Position numbers and translations under genes: made by a program. Shown here piece after piece: positions 53,839 through 62,416 of a stretch of DNA of 64,000 bases. The DNA is taken from positions 124,001-188,000 of the forward strand of contig DDFK01000002.1 of NCBI GenBank assembly GCA_002337145.1, given 5' to 3'. Source of the stretch: Chitinophagaceae bacterium UBA1930. GTDB taxonomy: Bacteria; Bacteroidota; Bacteroidia; Chitinophagales; Chitinophagaceae. The notes beneath the pieces were generated by a model. The model had not been told where the DNA came from. It was given only the letters and a program-made list of their open reading frames with translations, and ran no database searches. The first letter of the stretch is position 1. Each line of letters opens with the position of its first letter.

Positions 53839-56307
53839 ATGTACGGCCACACTGCTAAGCACACTTTCTCTTTTATTGCTTTTTTGTTATGTATTATTAC
53901 CAGTGCCCATGCACAAGTAAAAACAATGGGCAGCATTGCTGGTGTTGTGAAAGATGAGAAAACCGTGCTTGATGGGGCCAATGTTTTCCTGTACAGGGCA
54001 AAGGATTCGCAACTGGTTAAAACAACTTTTACCATAAGCGACGGAAGTTTTGTTTTTGATAAGCTATTGCCCCAAGCCTATTTTTTGAATATAGCCTACA
54101 CCGGAAAAACAAAATATGCATCGGGCATTATACAGGTAACGGAAGTACAGGCAAATATTCAGTTGCCCGATATACTGTTAAGCAATGCAGCTGTCAACGA
54201 TTTAGGCAATGTGTCTGTTGCTGCCAAGAAAAAATTTGTGGAAAGAAAGATTGACCGCATTGTGGTAAACCCCGATGTGCTGATTAGTAATGCTGGCTCC
54301 ACGGCATTGGAAGTACTGGAAAAATCGCCGGGTGTGCAAGTGAATACAGATGGCATCATCAGCCTGCGTGGCAGGCAAGGCGTGGTTGTTTTTATAGACG
54401 ATAAGCCTTCCAATTTAAGTGAGGCGGATTTGGCTGCCTACTTAAGGTCCATACCTGCCAGCAGTATCGAAGCCATTGAAATTATGACCAACCCACCTGC
54501 AAAATATGATGCTGCGGGCAATGCAGGTGTAATCAATATCAAGCTAAAGAAAAACCGTGCAATGGGGTTTAATGGCGGGTTTAATATCAACTACGGGCAG
54601 GGCGTATATGCACGTAGCAACAATAGCCTGAACTTTAATTACCGTATCAATAAGCTCAATTTCTTCAGCAATATCGGGTTCAGCAAAATCAGCAATTTTC
54701 AGGACCTATACTTGCACCGTGCCTATTTTACACCAACGGGTGCACCTAGCTCTGCTTTCAACCAGAATTCATTTTTTAAACGCCAGCCAACATCGGTCAA
54801 TGTTAAGTTGGGTATGGATTATTACATCAATAAAAAATCAACTTTTGGTATTGTGTTGTCGGGTTTTGAAAACAATAGCAAAGAGTCGGTAGCCAACAAA
54901 GCTGAAATACTGGATGGCAATGGGGCATTGCAGAATAAGGTCATTGCCTTTTCGCCAACGGAACGCAAATGGCATAATGGAAGTATTAACACCAATTTTA
55001 CATATGTGTTTGATAGCACGGGCAAGCAGTTGATGATTAATGCCGATTACTTGTATTACGATTCCAAGCGGAACAATTCGTTGCTGAATACTGTTTACAA
55101 GACAGACGGCTCGCTGGACAACCAGTCAAATCTTATATCCAACCTTCCTTCCAATATTGATATCCTAACCGCCAAGTTGGATTATTCGCAACCACTCAAT
55201 AAAATTGCACGCTTTGAAGCAGGTGCCAAAACAAGTTTTATCAGCACCAAAAATGTGGCTGCTTTTTTTGATGAAGCTGGTGGCGTGCTCACACCCAATT
55301 ATACATTCTCCAACAATTTCAAATACACCGAAAACATCAACGCGGCGTATGTAAATTATAGTTACGAAAAAGCCCGTTTTGCATTACAGGCCGGCTTGCG
55401 TTTTGAGAATACCAACATCAAAGGCAACCAATATGATAATCCTACAAAACCTGACTCGTCATTTACAAGGGTGTTCAACAATCTTTTTCCTACGCTGTAC
55501 CTGTCTTATAGATTGGACAGCATCGGCAACAATCAATTGGGGCTTTCATTGGGCAGAAGAATTGACAGGCCCGACTACCAAAGCATGAACCCGTTTACCT
55601 ATCCTTTAGACAGGTACACATTGTATTCAGGCAATCCATTTTTGCAACCAACTTTCTCCTATAATGCAGAACTGTCTTATACCTACAAAAACAACATCAC
55701 CACAACGTTTTCTTATGGCTATACCAAAGATGTGATTTCCGAAACCATCAAACAGGAAAGCGGTATCTTCTACAGCCGCCCCGGAAATATTGGTAAACAA
55801 ATAAACTATAGCCTGTCTGTAAATGGAACCATACCTTTTACCAAATGGTGGAAGCTGCAATTATACACGGAGTTTGTACACAATAAGTTTTCTGCCGAAT
55901 TGTACAATCAACAGTTGAACAACGAAGGCACTTATTGTTATGTGGCACCCATCAACCTTTTTCAGATCAGCAAGCAATGGAGTGCAGAGCTTGGTGGCAA
56001 CTATCAAACAAGAATATACTCCGCACAGTTTGTGTTGATACCTTATGGCCAGATACGTATGGCAATTGCAAAAAAGATATTGAAAGACAAAGGCACTATT
56101 AAGGCTGGGTTGAATGATATATTTTATACCTCCCAACCTGGTGGCGACATCAAGGCATTGGCCAACTCTACCGCAGGTTGGAAGAGCTACCTGGACAGCC
56201 GGATGCTTAACCTGACTTTCAGTTATAGATTCAATAAAGGCAAAAGCCTTGGTGTAAGGGAAACAAAAAGTGCCGATGAAGAAAAGGGCAGGGTTAGAAC
56301 AAATTGA
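53839..56307 (+). CDS. TonB-dependent receptor, outer-membrane beta-barrel family
   Basis: The 822-residue protein has a signal peptide (about 1-29, ending AHAQ), a carboxypeptidase-regulatory-like domain (about 33-120, GSIAGVVKDEKTVLDGANVFLYR), a plug (LRGRQGVVVFIDDKPSNLSEADLAAYLRSIPASSIEAIEI...AGVINIKLKK) and a large barrel to the C-terminus. It should bind an unidentified ligand and take it up with TonB energy. No SusD partner follows. The barrel type is the outer-membrane beta-barrel family often found without SusD. Confidence 0.9.
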   Translation: MYGHTAKHTFSFIAFLLCIITSAHAQVKTMGSIAGVVKDEKTVLDGANVFLYRAKDSQLVKTTFTISDGSFVFDKLLPQAYFLNIAYTGKTKYASGIIQVTEVQANIQLPDILLSNAAVNDLGNVSVAAKKKFVERKIDRIVVNPDVLISNAGSTALEVLEKSPGVQVNTDGIISLRGRQGVVVFIDDKPSNLSEADLAAYLRSIPASSIEAIEIMTNPPAKYDAAGNAGVINIKLKKNRAMGFNGGFNINYGQGVYARSNNSLNFNYRINKLNFFSNIGFSKISNFQDLYLHRAYFTPTGAPSSAFNQNSFFKRQPTSVNVKLGMDYYINKKSTFGIVLSGFENNSKESVANKAEILDGNGALQNKVIAFSPTERKWHNGSINTNFTYVFDSTGKQLMINADYLYYDSKRNNSLLNTVYKTDGSLDNQSNLISNLPSNIDILTAKLDYSQPLNKIARFEAGAKTSFISTKNVAAFFDEAGGVLTPNYTFSNNFKYTENINAAYVNYSYEKARFALQAGLRFENTNIKGNQYDNPTKPDSSFTRVFNNLFPTLYLSYRLDSIGNNQLGLSLGRRIDRPDYQSMNPFTYPLDRYTLYSGNPFLQPTFSYNAELSYTYKNNITTTFSYGYTKDVISETIKQESGIFYSRPGNIGKQINYSLSVNGTIPFTKWWKLQLYTEFVHNKFSAELYNQQLNNEGTYCYVAPINLFQISKQWSAELGGNYQTRIYSAQFVLIPYGQIRMAIAKKILKDKGTIKAGLNDIFYTSQPGGDIKALANSTAGWKSYLDSRMLNLTFSYRFNKGKSLGVRETKSADEEKGRVRTN

Positions 56308-56344
56308 TAAGGACCTGCTAGTATTGCAATATTGTTGACCAGGC

Positions 56345-57055
56345 TTACAACAAAAAGGTATAACCTATGCCATAACTAAAAACCCTGTTCTTGCCCATGC
56401 TGTCTTTTTTGTCGGAAGATGGGTTCACATCTTTTAAACCCAAAGCATAATTGCAAAACAGTTGAACTTTTTTGAACCTGATGCCGCCTAAAAAATTGAA
56501 ACCATAATCCCATTTCTTTAGCGTGCCATACGCACCTCCATCAATACTGTTGCTTGCCTCATTTTGATAATGTACGGCTGCAGTTTCAGAAACAAACATG
56601 GGGTAAATGTCGCCATACAAGCCATCGTAACGGTTACTGCCGCCAATGCCCATTGCCATGTACATGCCAGCACCGGTAAATAGGTTAAATGAGCGGCTGA
56701 TTTTTATAGTATAAACCATGTTTATGGGCACTTCCAGGTACAGCGATTTTGTTTGTGAATGCTCCCATAAATAATAAGGTTTGTTTGCTTCGGTTTGCCC
56801 GCCTTTGCCATTCAGCAACAGCCCTGTTTCAATAACGGTGTGTTTGCATAGTGGCATACCAACCAAGATGCCTGTTTTAAAATGCTGTACGTTGCCTGTG
56901 TTGATTGTCCTATCGGTATAGCCATACTGTTTCGGCAAACTGTAATGGGCCGTATTCATGGCTGCAATAACTGTTAGGCTGATTTTTTTTGTATGCTGCC
57001 CGTTTGCAATAAATGCCAACAACAGGATGCTACAAAACAGGGAGAACTTTTTCAT
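56345..57055 (-). CDS. PorT-like outer-membrane beta-barrel protein
   Basis: The 236-residue protein has a signal peptide (about 1-19, ending IANGQHTKK) and a small barrel with alternating strands: KISLTVIAAMNTAHYSLP, FKTGILVGMPLCKHTVIETGLLLNGKGG, YLEVPINMVYTIKISRSFNLFTGAGMYMAMGIGG, and the last strand ending VFSYGIGYTFLL. This is the PorT-family layout. The role is unknown. The ATG at 57055 starts the signal peptide; an ATG 12 codons upstream is a less likely start. Confidence 0.8.
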   Translation of the reverse strand: MKKFSLFCSILLLAFIANGQHTKKISLTVIAAMNTAHYSLPKQYGYTDRTINTGNVQHFKTGILVGMPLCKHTVIETGLLLNGKGGQTEANKPYYLWEHSQTKSLYLEVPINMVYTIKISRSFNLFTGAGMYMAMGIGGSNRYDGLYGDIYPMFVSETAAVHYQNEASNSIDGGAYGTLKKWDYGFNFLGGIRFKKVQLFCNYALGLKDVNPSSDKKDSMGKNRVFSYGIGYTFLL

Positions 57056-57100
57056 GATAAGTATTTTGTTAATGACAGGGCAAACACACAAGTCATTGCA

Positions 57101-57138
57101 AAAAAAATAGGCTATTTGTACAAACAGCCTATTTTTTA
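57101..57138. terminator. Terminator after the carbonic anhydrase gene
   Basis: AAATAGGCT pairs with AGCCTATTT around a short inner hairpin (TTTGT/ACAAA). A-rich and T-rich flanks of seven and six bases are present on the two sides. It lies 13 nt after the stop of the minus-strand carbonic anhydrase gene. Confidence 0.8.
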
Positions 57139-57151
57139 TCGTATCCCAGGT

Positions 57152-57793
57152 TTATTTATCCAGGTCCTCGTACTCGTATAACGGGTTAATATGCGTATTG
57201 GCTGGCATTTCAAAAACAGGTTTAATCAAACCGTCCTTCAGGCCATACACCCATCCATGCAGATGCGGTTGCTGGTTGTACTTCCATGCACGTTGAATGA
57301 TGGATGTTTTGGCCAGGTTCAATACCTGTTCCTTTACATTCAGTTCCACAAGCCTGTCAAATTTCTGGTCTTCGTTGCCAATGGCGTTCAACTCATCTTC
57401 ATGTAGCCTTTGCACGTCTTTAATGTTCCGCAGCCACATATTCAATACGGCTTTGAAATCGTGTTTGGTCATGGATGCCTTTACACCGCCGCAACCATAG
57501 TGGCCACATACAATTACGTGTTTCACTTTTAAGTGGTTCACTGCGTAATCCAATACAGCCAACAGGTTCACGTCTGTATTTACTACCATGTTGGCAATGT
57601 TGCGGTGCACGAATATTTCGCCGGGTTGCGTACCTGTAATTTTATCTGCAGGCACCCGGCTGTCGCTGCAACCGATCCATAAAAAATCCGGTGTCTGAAT
57701 CTTGGACAAACGGTTAAAGAAATCCGGATCATCTTCTACTTGTTCCTGTGCCCAGGCTTTGTTTTCGAGTAATAATTTTTCGTATGAAGTCAT
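57152..57793 (-). CDS. Beta-carbonic anhydrase
   Basis: The 213-residue enzyme interconverts CO2 and bicarbonate. Zinc ligands are C42, H98 and C101 in CSDSRVPA (with the D44-R46 dyad) and VCGHYGCGGVKA. It follows the SulP gene by 6 bp on the same strand and must be co-expressed with it, which suggests that it works with imported or exported bicarbonate. A terminator follows. Confidence 0.96.
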   Translation of the reverse strand: MTSYEKLLLENKAWAQEQVEDDPDFFNRLSKIQTPDFLWIGCSDSRVPADKITGTQPGEIFVHRNIANMVVNTDVNLLAVLDYAVNHLKVKHVIVCGHYGCGGVKASMTKHDFKAVLNMWLRNIKDVQRLHEDELNAIGNEDQKFDRLVELNVKEQVLNLAKTSIIQRAWKYNQQPHLHGWVYGLKDGLIKPVFEMPANTHINPLYEYEDLDK

Positions 57794-57799
57794 TGTAAT

Positions 57800-59356
57800 T
57801 TATTTATTAGGTTCATTAAATAATGTGTGCATCTGTTTGTATTGGCTTTTCTTTATTTCTACCCTGATGTTTTTTAAATGGGCATGACAAAGAAAGTTAT
57901 TTATCTCTTCAATAATGTCTTTATCAATAAAATCCGCACGGTGTGCATCAATCAAAACAAATGCATTGGCGGGTACGTCTTCCAGCTTCTTTTTAATAAT
58001 CGGCTTGTTCAAAAAAGAAACATCTTTACGTAAACGTATCAGGTAATGTTCATTGTCGTTTACCACAAATACCGATGAGCGGAAATTGCTTCTTACCATG
58101 TAAAATAACCCAACAACAATACCAATGCAAATGCCTTTCAACAAATCGGTCATCAATATTGCCGCAATGGTTACTACAAACGGTACAAACTGGTCCCAAC
58201 CCTTGCTGTAAAAATCCTTGAACAGAGATACTTTGGCCAGCTTATATCCTGTAAAGATCAATATGGCAGCCAATGCACTTAAAGGTATCCTGTTTAGTAT
58301 AAATGGAATGAACATTACACAAACCAGCATGAATACACCATGCATAATGGTACTGGCTTTTGTTTTGGCACCTGCGGCCACGTTGGCCGAACTGCGTACC
58401 ACTACCGATGTTAGCGGCAAGCCACCAAGAAGCCCCGAAATAATGTTGCCAGCACCTTGTGCCTTCAGCTCTTTATTGGGTGGCGTAACCCTTTTCAATG
58501 GGTCCAGTTTGTCAACCGCCTCAATACCCAACAAGGTTTCCAGGCTTGCCACAATGGCCAGTGTAACAGCCGTTACCCATACATCGGGATTGCTCAGGAA
58601 CTTGATGTCTGGGAACGTGAAAAACGAAAAGAACTCTTTTGCACTATGGGCAATGGGCAATGCTACCAGGTGTTTTGTTTCCAATGCATAATCAGGTTTG
58701 GCAGCCTTGAACCATTCGTTTACAACTGTGCCTACCAATACCACTATCAATGCACCCGGTACAAGCTGCAAGGCCTTTATTTTTTTGACGGCCTTGCTTT
58801 CCCATACAATCAATATCAATAGGCTAAGGCCACCGATAACTGCTGCAGAAGGGGTAATGTATTTAATGGCACTCAACAGGCCCGAGAAGGTGTTGTCCTT
58901 ATCGCCTTGGGCAAAGGTTTCATCACCTTCAAAGTTTTTGTCGTAGCCAACCAGGTGGGGCATCTGCTTTAGGATCAATATCAGCCCTATTGCTGCCAGC
59001 ATGCCTTTAATGACAGAGTTGGGCACATAGTCGCCAATAATGCCCGCCTTTATAAAACCCAGCACCAACTGTATGATACCGGCAATTACCACTGCCAAAA
59101 GGAAAGCTTCGTAAACCTGTAGTTTAATGATTGCAGAAGCCACAATAACGGTTAGGCCGGCTGCAGGCCCGCTAACGCTGAGGTGCGAGCCGCTGAGCAT
59201 ACCAATGACAATGCCGCCCACAATGCCGGCTATGATACCGGAAAATAGTGGGGCACCGCTACCAAGGGCAATACCCAAACAAAGGGGCAGTGCCACCAGT
59301 AGCACCACGATGGATGCTGGCAGGTCTGCCGCCATATTCTGAAAATACTTTTTCAT
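57800..59356 (-). CDS. SulP family inorganic anion (probably bicarbonate) transporter
   Basis: The 518-residue protein has the SulP membrane core, LPASIVVLLVALPLCLGIALGSGAPLFSGIIAGIVGGIVIGMLSGSHLSVSGPAAGL and SVFKGMLAAIG-like (NSVIKGMLAAIGLILILKQ), with about 12 helices, and a short C-terminal STAS-like region (VFVVNDNEHYLIRLRKDVSFLNKPII...). SulP proteins move sulfate or bicarbonate; co-transcription with a carbonic anhydrase favours bicarbonate. The start at 59356 is preferred over a longer frame from 59425 that adds a poorly conserved leader. Confidence 0.9.
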   Translation of the reverse strand: MKKYFQNMAADLPASIVVLLVALPLCLGIALGSGAPLFSGIIAGIVGGIVIGMLSGSHLSVSGPAAGLTVIVASAIIKLQVYEAFLLAVVIAGIIQLVLGFIKAGIIGDYVPNSVIKGMLAAIGLILILKQMPHLVGYDKNFEGDETFAQGDKDNTFSGLLSAIKYITPSAAVIGGLSLLILIVWESKAVKKIKALQLVPGALIVVLVGTVVNEWFKAAKPDYALETKHLVALPIAHSAKEFFSFFTFPDIKFLSNPDVWVTAVTLAIVASLETLLGIEAVDKLDPLKRVTPPNKELKAQGAGNIISGLLGGLPLTSVVVRSSANVAAGAKTKASTIMHGVFMLVCVMFIPFILNRIPLSALAAILIFTGYKLAKVSLFKDFYSKGWDQFVPFVVTIAAILMTDLLKGICIGIVVGLFYMVRSNFRSSVFVVNDNEHYLIRLRKDVSFLNKPIIKKKLEDVPANAFVLIDAHRADFIDKDIIEEINNFLCHAHLKNIRVEIKKSQYKQMHTLFNEPNK

Positions 59357-59478
59357 ATAAGAATAGATTGATTGACACCTGGTATACATGCCTATTGCCT
59401 GTTGCAGGCACGACAGATACACCAAAGCTTAGGGTTTAAATAAAAACGATTGCTGTAAAATACAAAAAAAGGGGAGTA

Positions 59479-59775
59479 CTAGCAGTTTGGAGGGGGCACC
59501 AGTATTTCGATGGAATGGTTGTGGGGAATGGCAGCATCATTTAAAACGGGCTGCAGGCAAACAACAATGCTGTAGTTGATAACAGGTTCGTTTGCCCAAT
59601 CAATAAACTCGCTTTTGCCCTGCATCTTTTTGCAGAAGTCTTTTTCCACGTCCAGCGAGTGGGGTATTTCTTCGGTAAACATATTGCTGAACAATGCACG
59701 GCCCATTTGCTGTATGGGCAGCATCTGTACCGAGAGTACAAGTATCAGAAAAATATTTACCAGCCGTTTTGCCAT
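59479..59775 (-). CDS. Small protein with N-terminal membrane segment, conserved in Bacteroidota
   Basis: The 98-residue product (MAKRLVNIFLILVLSVQMLP...) has a hydrophobic N-terminus (about 5-20) and a short soluble tail ending IEILVPPPNC. It probably is an inner-membrane or secreted small protein. I know of no assigned function. A longer frame upstream starts inside a terminator hairpin and is unlikely. It lies upstream of the SulP gene on the same strand (122 bp). Confidence 0.6.
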   Translation of the reverse strand: MAKRLVNIFLILVLSVQMLPIQQMGRALFSNMFTEEIPHSLDVEKDFCKKMQGKSEFIDWANEPVINYSIVVCLQPVLNDAAIPHNHSIEILVPPPNC

Positions 59776-59856
59776 TGCTGCAAATATATTACTCAGAACA
59801 ATAACATGCACTACCGTATATTGTTTAACATAACCATGACATATAGTGCGGGGCAT

Positions 59857-59887
59857 AAAAAAAGACGGAAAACCTTCCGTCTTTTTT
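59857..59887. terminator. Terminator downstream of fabG
   Basis: AAAAAAGACGGAA pairs with TTCCGTCTTTTTT around AACC, with A/T tails on both sides. It lies between an interspersed element and the small-protein gene. Confidence 0.85.
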
Positions 59888-59891
59888 CAAT

Positions 59892-59965
59892 GTATGTAAC
59901 CGGCTGTGCAATGTGCATGGGCTTTACCGGCGTCGCACCCATCAGGGCCTGTAACGCTATGGGGC
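59892..59965 (-). repeat. Interspersed core element, copy F
   Basis: The perfect core is on the minus strand at 59929-59943, preceded by CAGGCCCT and followed by GGTAAAGCCC. The minus-strand 3' end GCCGGTTACATACATTG matches the shared GGTTACA end. It lies between fabG and a terminator. Confidence 0.8.
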
Positions 59966-59996
59966 CTTTACTTAAGCGTATGCCAGCCGTTTGTTT

Positions 59997-60752
59997 TTAA
60001 ATATTCAAACCGCCACAGGTACTTAATACCTGGCCGGTGATATAGCTACTCATATCGCTGGCAAGAAACAGGGTGGTATTGGCAATTTCCTCTGCCTTGC
60101 CAAAACGTGCCAATGGAATTTTCTTCAGGAACTCGTCGGCACCCGCACCTTCTTTCAGGTAATGGGTCATGTCGGTTTCCACAAAGCCCGGGGCTATGGC
60201 ATTGCAGCGTATGTTACGGCTGCCCAGCTCCAGTGCCACGGATTTGGTAAAGCCAATGATGCCTGCCTTGCTGGCGGCATAGCTGCTTTGGCCTGCATTG
60301 CCGCGTATGCCTATAATGGAACTCATGTTTACGATGCTGCCTGCTTTTGCCTTCATCATGGGGCGTATTACCTGCTTGGTCATGTTGAATACGCTCTTTA
60401 AGTTAATGTCCATTACATCGTCCCACTGCTGTTCGGTCATGCGTAGCAGCAGGTTGTCTTTTGATATGCCGGCATTGTTTATACAAACATCTATTGCACC
60501 AAATTCTTTTAAAACATCGTTTACAAAGGTTTCGCTTTCGGCAAAATTGCCTGCATTGCTTTTGTATGCTTTTGCTTGTACACCTAAGGCTTTCAGTTCG
60601 GCTTCCAGTGCCGATGCTTTTTCTGCACTGCTATCGCTTACATAGCTAAAGGCAATATTGCTTCCATGTTCTGCAAGTTTTAGTGCAATTGCTGCACCAA
60701 TGCCACGGGCTGCCCCTGTAACGATACTTGTTTTTCCTTCTAGTAATTTCAT
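59997..60752 (-). CDS. fabG: 3-oxoacyl-[ACP] reductase (FabG-type SDR)
   Basis: The 251-residue short-chain dehydrogenase has the cofactor motif TGAARGIGAAIALKLAEHG, NNAG (INNAGISKDNLLLRM), the catalytic Ser/Tyr/Lys in NMSSIIG and YAASKAGIIGF, and NAIAPGFVETDM. It reduces 3-oxoacyl-ACP in fatty-acid synthesis. Length matches FabG. Other fab genes are not adjacent, but the sequence is close to typical FabG. Confidence 0.92.
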   Translation of the reverse strand: MKLLEGKTSIVTGAARGIGAAIALKLAEHGSNIAFSYVSDSSAEKASALEAELKALGVQAKAYKSNAGNFAESETFVNDVLKEFGAIDVCINNAGISKDNLLLRMTEQQWDDVMDINLKSVFNMTKQVIRPMMKAKAGSIVNMSSIIGIRGNAGQSSYAASKAGIIGFTKSVALELGSRNIRCNAIAPGFVETDMTHYLKEGAGADEFLKKIPLARFGKAEEIANTTLFLASDMSSYITGQVLSTCGGLNI

Positions 60753-60862
60753 GTGCTTGTTTTTTGGTGTACAAATGTAATGGTATTGAAATGCAGTAGT
60801 GCCCAGTGTGTGGAAATGTTTGGTACTGCTGTGTTGCTGGCGGTAACATGGTTGTTTGCCAA

Positions 60863-62368
60863 TTATAGCATGGCTTTTATTTCATCTATGTATTTCCTGT
60901 CGTTGCTTAGCCTGGGTATCTTGTGCTGGCCACCCAGCTTGCCCTTGCTTTTTAGCCATTGGTTAAAGCTGCCTTTGGGCACAGCGTGTATAACGGGCAT
61001 ACGCAGGGCAATGTCTTTGTGGCGTTTGGCCTCGTAGTCGCTGTTGATGTTTTTTAAGGCACAGTCCAGTTCGTAGGCAAATTCGCCCATATTGGCGGGG
61101 GGCTGTTCAAATTCTATCAACCATTCGTGGCTGCCGTTACTGTTGTCGCTAAAGTAAATGGGGGCAGCGGTATAATCGTTTACAACTACATGGCATCTGT
61201 TGCTTGCAAGGGCAATGGCTTTGTCGCTATTGTCCACTATCACTTCTTCGCCAAAGGCATTGATATAATGTTTCAGGCGGCCGCTTACATTGATGCGGAA
61301 GGGATTTAATGATGTGAATTGCACCGTGTCACCCACCAGGTATCGCCATAGCCCGCCATTGGTTGAAATGACGAGTGCGTATTGCCTGCCAATTTCCACA
61401 TCGCTTAGGCCAATGGTTTGCGGTGCTTCTTTTCCCTGTTCTTCAATGGGCATGAATTCGTAAAAAATGCCATGTTGCAGAAACAGGAGCATGCCTTCTT
61501 CGTTGGGATCGTTCTGTGCAGCAAAGAAACCTTCGCTGGCATTGTACATGTTCAGGAAGTTGATATTGCTGCCAATGAGTTTTTTGAACTGATCACGGTA
61601 TGGGGTAAAGGAAACGCCGCCATGCAGGTAGAGTTCGAGGTTGGGCCAGACTTCTTTGAGGGTCTGCTTGCCCGAAATTTCCAGTATGCGTTTTATCAGC
61701 ACCATTGTCCAGGTGGGCACGCCACTTATGCTGGTTACGTTTTCGGCAATGGTGGCCTGGGCAATGCTTTCAATTTTGTTTTCCCATTCGTCCATTAGGG
61801 CAATGCTTAGCTCGGGTGTGCGTATCCAGTTGGCCCAGATGGGTGTGTTCTGAAAAAGCACAGCACTCAGGTCGCCATATTGTGCATCTTCGTTTAAAGG
61901 ACTAACCTGGTGGCTGCCACCAATTAGCAATCCTTTGCCGGTTAGCAGGTCGCTATCGGGATTGAAGTTGTAGTACATGCTCAGCACATCTTTACTTGCC
62001 TGGAAATGGCAGTCGTTCAAGCTTTCTTCTGTTATGGGAATGAATTTGCTTTTGTCGCTGGTGGTGCCGCTGCTTTTGGCAAACCATGTTACGGGTGTGT
62101 TCCATAAAAGGTTCTGCTCGCCGTTCATTAACCGCTCTATATAAGGCTTTAGGTCTTCGTAGGTGTGAATGGGTACAGCGGCCTTAAAGTCGCGTACGTT
62201 GAACAGTTTGTTCATGTTGTATTTCCTGCCAATTTCTGTGTACTGGCCATGGGTTACCAGGTCCTGCAATACTTCGCGTTGGGCGGCAACCGGGTTTTGC
62301 ATCCATTGCTCAATACGCCAAAAGCGTAGGCGAGCCAGTCGTGATATAGCGGGGCTAAGCAGTCTCAC
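60863..62368 (-). CDS. GH3 auxin-responsive promoter family protein
   Basis: The 501-residue protein has the ANL-type adenylating features of GH3 enzymes: WFAKSSGTTSDKSKFIPITEES (ATP-binding P-loop), NMYNASEGFFAAQND near 290 and GLWRYLVGDTVQFTSLNPFRINVSGRLKHYINAFGEEV. Plant GH3 proteins join amino acids to small acids; the bacterial versions have unknown acid and amine substrates. The gene is the last before lptB-like on this strand, 48 bp away. Confidence 0.9.
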   Translation of the reverse strand: MRLLSPAISRLARLRFWRIEQWMQNPVAAQREVLQDLVTHGQYTEIGRKYNMNKLFNVRDFKAAVPIHTYEDLKPYIERLMNGEQNLLWNTPVTWFAKSSGTTSDKSKFIPITEESLNDCHFQASKDVLSMYYNFNPDSDLLTGKGLLIGGSHQVSPLNEDAQYGDLSAVLFQNTPIWANWIRTPELSIALMDEWENKIESIAQATIAENVTSISGVPTWTMVLIKRILEISGKQTLKEVWPNLELYLHGGVSFTPYRDQFKKLIGSNINFLNMYNASEGFFAAQNDPNEEGMLLFLQHGIFYEFMPIEEQGKEAPQTIGLSDVEIGRQYALVISTNGGLWRYLVGDTVQFTSLNPFRINVSGRLKHYINAFGEEVIVDNSDKAIALASNRCHVVVNDYTAAPIYFSDNSNGSHEWLIEFEQPPANMGEFAYELDCALKNINSDYEAKRHKDIALRMPVIHAVPKGSFNQWLKSKGKLGGQHKIPRLSNDRKYIDEIKAML

Positions 62369-62416
62369 AGTAGGGGGAATGACAGCAAAATACGGAATGA
62401 TAATGAAAAAATCATT

